IMG/VR virus record: IMGVR_UViG_3300036939_000019 | Location: 1 to 29,460 of that record | Length of the DNA stretch: 29,460 nt | Source: a virus | Strand: one strand, 5' to 3' | In this document: positions 27,473-29,460 of the stretch, one piece after another | Position numbering within the stretch: the first letter of the stretch is position 1 | Layout of the letters: each line of letters begins with the position of its first letter | Position numbers and translations under genes: made by a program | The notes under the pieces: model-generated | The model's database searches: none | What the model saw: the letters and a program-made list of their open reading frames with translations, nothing else | Told to the model about the DNA's origin: nothing

Positions 27473-29302
27473 CTAGCGGTGGTAGCGCTCGCCGCCACCG
27501 AAGCCACGAGGGGCCTCGATGCGCGTGAGGTGGCCGGCGTCGGCCCAGGAGCGGAGAGACTCGCGGGCGAGACGGTCGTGCATGCCGCCGGCGCGGGCGG
27601 CGAGGTCCGAGACGGTACGCGGCGTGGCGTCGAGGGCGTCCCAGAGAGCCGCGCGGTTGGCGGGGACTCGGGTGCCGTCGGGGAAGCGCGGCGCGTCGTC
27701 GTACTCGGAGGCGGAGATCTCGAAGACGAGCTCGGGGTCGTCCTCGAGGGTGACCTCGGCGTTGCGGACTGCGGGGAGGTCGGCGGACTCGACGAGGGCG
27801 TTGAGCTCGTCGTCGGTGATAAAGTAGGTGCGGATGAGGCGGGGCTGGCCGGAGGCGCCGATGTAGGCTGCGCCGCGCATCTCCTCGTCGATCTTCGAGG
27901 CGTCGGGGTCCCGGCGGCCGAGGATCATCTCGGAGCCGTCGGTGTCGCCGACGCGGAAGGCGATGCGGTAGGTGAAGCCCCGACGGGTGTCGGTCTCCAT
28001 GAGGTTGGAGCTGGGGAACTGCGTGGCGGCGATGACGATGAGGCCGGCGGAGCGGCCACGGTTGAGGAGGTCCTGGAGGGCCTTCTCGAAGTCCTTGCCG
28101 TACTCCTTGTCGCGGATGTAGACGGCGAGCTCGTCGATGAGGAGGACGACGGGGCCGATGCGGCCGGCGGTCTCGGTGAACTTGCGCTTCTTGAGCTCGC
28201 GCATGATGTCCTGGCGGACGGTAAGCTCGTGCTGGAGGGTCTTGAGGACCTCGAGGCCCTCGCGGGCGGAGTCGCCGACGTAGGCGCGCGCGTGGCGGCG
28301 CCAGGCCCAGAACTCGGTGCGCTTGCCGTCGAGGAAGTAGACCTCGGCGGTGGGGTCCTTCACGGCGACGGCGGCGAACATGGCCTGGAGGTTGCTCTTC
28401 CCGGAGCCGGGCTCGCCGGCGATGAGGAGGTGGCGCTCGAGGAGCTTGACGGAGATCTCCTGGGCGTCCCTTCGGATGCCGACGGGGATGGGGGCGAGGA
28501 TGCTCGGGCGGTTCGCACGGAGGAGGGGCCAGCCTCGGACCTCTTCGAGGACGTTCGTGGTGTGGGTGAGGACGTCGACGAGGTTGCCGGACTTGGGGAC
28601 CTCGACGAGCTCGATGGCTTCGGGGTCGGTTCGGAGGAGGTTCGCCATGCCGGCGGTCCGCTTCGAGACGAACTCGTAGAGGCTCGCGCCGTCGGGGATG
28701 GCGAGCCGGCGGAGGGAGCCCGTCTTCGTGGCGATGGCCTCGCCGTACCACTGGGCGCCCTTGAGCCAGGCGATGCCGGCGAAGGGGTCGGTGACGGCGG
28801 GGGTGTGCTCGGCCGGCGGGGCGCCCTCCCAGCGGACGACGCGCTTGGCGTCGTGGGCGAGCCAGATCTTCGACTTCCAGAAGGGGATGCCGAGGATGGT
28901 GGTGAGGAGGAGGCCCGTGATGGTGACCTGGAGGTTGGCGCCGTAGACGGTGGCGGCGAGCATCCACCCGGCCGTCGCGGCGATGCCGGAGGCGGCGGCC
29001 AGGACGACGGGCTTGGTGGACTTGACGAGGGAGAGGTACGCGGCGGCCAGGCCGAATCCGATGAACCAGCCGTAGACGGAGGACGCCTCGAGCCAGCGGC
29101 GGGAGGGCGGATCGATGGTCACGCGGTGCCACTGGGTGAGCGCGTAGAGGATGCCGAACGTGATGTACGGCAGGGAGTCGGCTCGACCGTTGTTGAGCAG
29201 GGAGCCGAAGGGGGAGACGAGCTTGCGGAAGAGGTAGTTGAGCTTGGAGAACGCCATCCGAGAGCGGCCCGGGGAGGTGGTGCTCGGCACGACGTTGGAC
29301 AC
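27473..29302 (-). CDS. FtsK/SpoIIIE-type (TraB-like) membrane-anchored DNA translocase
   Basis: GTG at 29302 is eight bases from GGGAG; the in-frame ATG at 29308 and GTG at 29311 are closer alternatives, too near the ribosome site. The 609-residue protein has hydrophobic N-terminal spans near residues 77-94, 98-120 and 123-142. An FtsK-type ATPase follows: Walker A HLLIAGEPGSGKSN (about 291-304), FLDGKRTEFWAW, Walker B VVLLIDELAVY (about 385-395), then GRSAGLIVIAATQFPSSNLM and a FRVGDTDGSEMILG segment characteristic of FtsK/Tra pumps. Residues 540-609 look like a winged-helix DNA-reading domain (RAALWDALDATPRTVSDLAA). The same layout is seen in Streptomyces plasmid TraB proteins, which move double-stranded DNA. 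In a phage it could act in genome segregation, DNA entry or plasmid-like transfer (inference). Confidence 0.87.
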   Translation of the reverse strand: MSNVVPSTTSPGRSRMAFSKLNYLFRKLVSPFGSLLNNGRADSLPYITFGILYALTQWHRVTIDPPSRRWLEASSVYGWFIGFGLAAAYLSLVKSTKPVVLAAASGIAATAGWMLAATVYGANLQVTITGLLLTTILGIPFWKSKIWLAHDAKRVVRWEGAPPAEHTPAVTDPFAGIAWLKGAQWYGEAIATKTGSLRRLAIPDGASLYEFVSKRTAGMANLLRTDPEAIELVEVPKSGNLVDVLTHTTNVLEEVRGWPLLRANRPSILAPIPVGIRRDAQEISVKLLERHLLIAGEPGSGKSNLQAMFAAVAVKDPTAEVYFLDGKRTEFWAWRRHARAYVGDSAREGLEVLKTLQHELTVRQDIMRELKKRKFTETAGRIGPVVLLIDELAVYIRDKEYGKDFEKALQDLLNRGRSAGLIVIAATQFPSSNLMETDTRRGFTYRIAFRVGDTDGSEMILGRRDPDASKIDEEMRGAAYIGASGQPRLIRTYFITDDELNALVESADLPAVRNAEVTLEDDPELVFEISASEYDDAPRFPDGTRVPANRAALWDALDATPRTVSDLAARAGGMHDRLARESLRSWADAGHLTRIEAPRGFGGGERYHR

Positions 29303-29323
29303 GATCATCACTCCCTTTCTGGC

Positions 29324-29356
29324 CCTCCGGGGGCCGTTGCAACGGGCTCTCGGAGG
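29324..29356. promoter_or_regulatory. nested palindrome upstream of the translocase gene
   Basis: CCTCCG and CGGAGG (29324-29329 and 29351-29356) flank a perfect 12-base palindrome, CCGTTGCAACGG (29334-29345). The structure lies between an upstream stop (29385) and the translocase start. It could be an operator or an RNA hairpin (weak terminator or leader). Confidence 0.5.
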
Positions 29357-29384
29357 CGGAGTGTGATCTCGCGTCGAGCGTGAT

Positions 29385-29460
29385 CTACCAGATGCCGAGC
29401 GCCACTGCCAGCACCAGGCCGGCGACGAGAAGTGCGAGGAGGCGCCAGGGCAGGAGCGCC
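29385..29460 (-). CDS. C-terminal end of a small membrane protein (5' end outside window)
   Basis: Reading from the right edge, a frame encodes ALLPWRLLALLVAGLVLAVA followed by LGIW and a TAG stop at 29385-29387. This is a hydrophobic, probably membrane-spanning C-terminus. Only 25 codons are visible. Because it lies upstream of the translocase gene on the same strand, it could belong to the same transcript. Confidence 0.4.
   Translation of the reverse strand, partial: ALLPWRLLALLVAGLVLAVALGIW

Noticed and set aside
27467-29383. Long plus-strand frame opposite the FtsK-like gene, and another minus frame over the same region (27054-29342)
   Set aside because: Both are low-complexity shadows (Gly/Glu/Asp-rich and Arg/Pro-rich). 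The true frame has Walker motifs and membrane spans.

Overview
The window is a densely packed segment of a tailed bacteriophage genome (siphovirus architecture) from an actinobacterial host. The evidence is the very high G+C content (roughly 70% by eye, with G/C at nearly every third codon position), frequent GTG starts, strong AGGAGG ribosome sites, and an uninterrupted TerS-TerL-portal-MuF-scaffold-capsid-connector-tail gene order. Host genus cannot be fixed from the sequence. There is no integrase, repressor, tRNA, rRNA, IS element or CRISPR array here. Almost everything is on the minus strand, so the map reads from high to low coordinates.

Layout in transcription order. (1) 29460-27473: the 3' end of a small membrane protein gene, then a membrane-anchored FtsK/TraB-type DNA translocase. 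(2) 27021-27467: a plus-strand 'moron'-like cassette with its own predicted promoter, two tiny genes (a two-TM protein and a charged helical peptide) and a strong hairpin terminator shared with the converging translocase gene. (3) 27000-23319: six tail fibre or receptor-binding genes, the last carrying a glycoside-hydrolase-like TIM-barrel domain. This cassette lies upstream of the terminase genes rather than after the tape measure. (4) 23309-14461: packaging, head and connector genes through the major tail protein. (5) 14464-7193: tail chaperones (probable -1 frameshift pair), tape measure with a lytic transglycosylase domain, and five baseplate/tip genes. (6) 7183-5347: lysis cassette (amidase endolysin and two membrane proteins), closed by a hairpin terminator at 5302-5344.

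(7) 5275-1980: a new transcription unit begins at a predicted extended -10 promoter and holds a deoxynucleoside monophosphate kinase, an unusual AT-rich iteron/inverted-repeat locus (4372-4508), a RecB/Cas4-type exonuclease, a putative ssDNA-binding protein and hypotheticals, ending in a hairpin at 1943-1973. (8) 1921-1: a run of nine mostly tiny, overlapping genes ending in a PD-(D/E)XK, Holliday-junction-resolvase-like nuclease cut by the window edge.

Features most worth following: the 4372-4508 locus (38-nt inverted repeat flanked by 13-bp direct repeats, sharing a GGTGAGKTTT core); an AT-rich 8-mer (GTTTCAAC on the coding strand) present six times on one strand in three codon frames; a near-canonical parS-like palindrome inside a tail-completion gene; an internal ribosome site within the endolysin that could yield a separate C-terminal subunit; and the phage-encoded FtsK/TraB-like pump itself. 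All functional names are from motif reading by eye; no database search was possible.
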